DNA of 5,133 nt, taken from assembly GCA_945870015.1 (NCBI GenBank), contig CAMBQS010000282.1, forward strand, positions 1-5,133, read 5' to 3'. The notes beneath the pieces are model-generated. The model was not told the origin of the DNA and did not search any database. It saw only the letters and a list, made by a program, of their open reading frames with translations. The stretch is from Desulfocicer vacuolatum DSM 3385 (GTDB lineage: Bacteria; Desulfobacterota; Desulfobacteria; Desulfobacterales; SURF-7). Made by a program: the position numbers and the translations under genes. Below are positions 4,853 through 5,133 of the stretch, one piece after another. The first letter of the stretch is position 1, and each line of letters begins with the position of its first letter.

Positions 4853-5133
4853 ATGCAGGTAACCATTGGAACAAGGGGCAGCAAGCTGGCACTCTGGCAG
4901 GCCAATTGGGTAAAATCCGCCATCCAGGCCATCTATCCGGATTGTTCCGTATCCCTTGACGTCATCAAAACCAAAGGGGATAAGATTCTGGATGTTCCCC
5001 TGGCAAAAGTGGGCGGCAAAGGGCTGTTTGTCAAGGAAATCGAGGAAGCCCTTCTTGCCGGCAAGGTGGATCTGGCGGTTCACAGCATGAAGGATATGCC
5101 GGCTCAAATACCGGATGGACTGTGCATCGGAGC
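4853..5133 (+). CDS. hemC: Hydroxymethylbilane synthase (porphobilinogen deaminase), N-terminal part
   Basis: Ninety-three codons are visible before the window ends, about 30 percent of the usual roughly 310-aa protein. HemC joins four porphobilinogen molecules into the linear tetrapyrrole hydroxymethylbilane on a covalently bound dipyrromethane cofactor, in the cytoplasm, on the way to haem, sirohaem and cobalamin. Diagnostic motifs are IGTRGSKLALWQA (5-17), IKTKGDKI (38-45), GGKGLFVKEIEEALL (54-68) and DLAVHSMKDMP (73-83). Asp81 corresponds to catalytic Asp84 of E. coli, and the basic residues that contact cofactor and substrate (R8, K56, K80) are present. The cofactor-binding cysteine lies beyond the edge. 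The start is 4 bases after the zinc-ribbon stop and has no clear SD of its own, so translational coupling is likely. Confidence 0.97.
   Translation, partial: MQVTIGTRGSKLALWQANWVKSAIQAIYPDCSVSLDVIKTKGDKILDVPLAKVGGKGLFVKEIEEALLAGKVDLAVHSMKDMPAQIPDGLCIG

Overview
The window looks like chromosomal DNA of a Gram-negative, probably anaerobic bacterium, most plausibly a Desulfobacterota (sulfate-reducer-like) genome. This is inferred from the gene content: a selenocysteine synthase, a CheD domain joined to an HDOD domain, an NMT1/THI5-type lipoprotein, and an FmdB-family zinc ribbon directly ahead of hemC. GC content is moderate, and the intergenic DNA carries G/C-run palindromes and a REP-like repeat of a kind common in such genomes. 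No marker gene fixes the taxon.

Layout. On the left (1-247, minus strand) is the N-terminus of a lipoprotein related to NMT1/THI5 substrate-binding proteins. A divergent intergenic region follows (248-507). It holds a good minus-strand promoter about 150 bases upstream of the lipoprotein start and two inverted repeats, one of which buries the lipoprotein's Shine-Dalgarno sequence. To the right all genes are on the plus strand: a 241-aa helical protein of unknown function (537-1262) preceded by an overlapping 11-codon ORF, a CheD-HDOD fusion protein (1337-2701), and selA (2736-4142). The gaps of 74 and 34 bases between them allow one transcript.

Next is about 470 bases without a credible gene (4143-4614). 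It contains a small nested palindrome, a long G/C-rich inverted repeat that could terminate the selA transcript, a tandem array of a 23-bp unit that appears to have grown from the right arm of that inverted repeat, an AT-rich stretch with a possible promoter, and a degenerate REP-like element. A second plus-strand unit then begins: an FmdB-family zinc-ribbon protein (4615-4848), followed 4 bases later by hemC (4853 to the window edge), which makes hydroxymethylbilane for tetrapyrrole synthesis.

Functional links. selA supplies the selenocysteine pathway, but selB, selC and selD are not visible here. The CheD-HDOD protein suggests chemotaxis or second-messenger signalling, though its CheD half has lost one of three known catalytic residues. 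I found no CRISPR array, insertion sequence, tRNA or rRNA. The items most worth a second look are the SD-sequestering leader of the lipoprotein gene, the CheD-HDOD fusion with its altered active site, and the inverted-repeat/tandem-repeat locus after selA.
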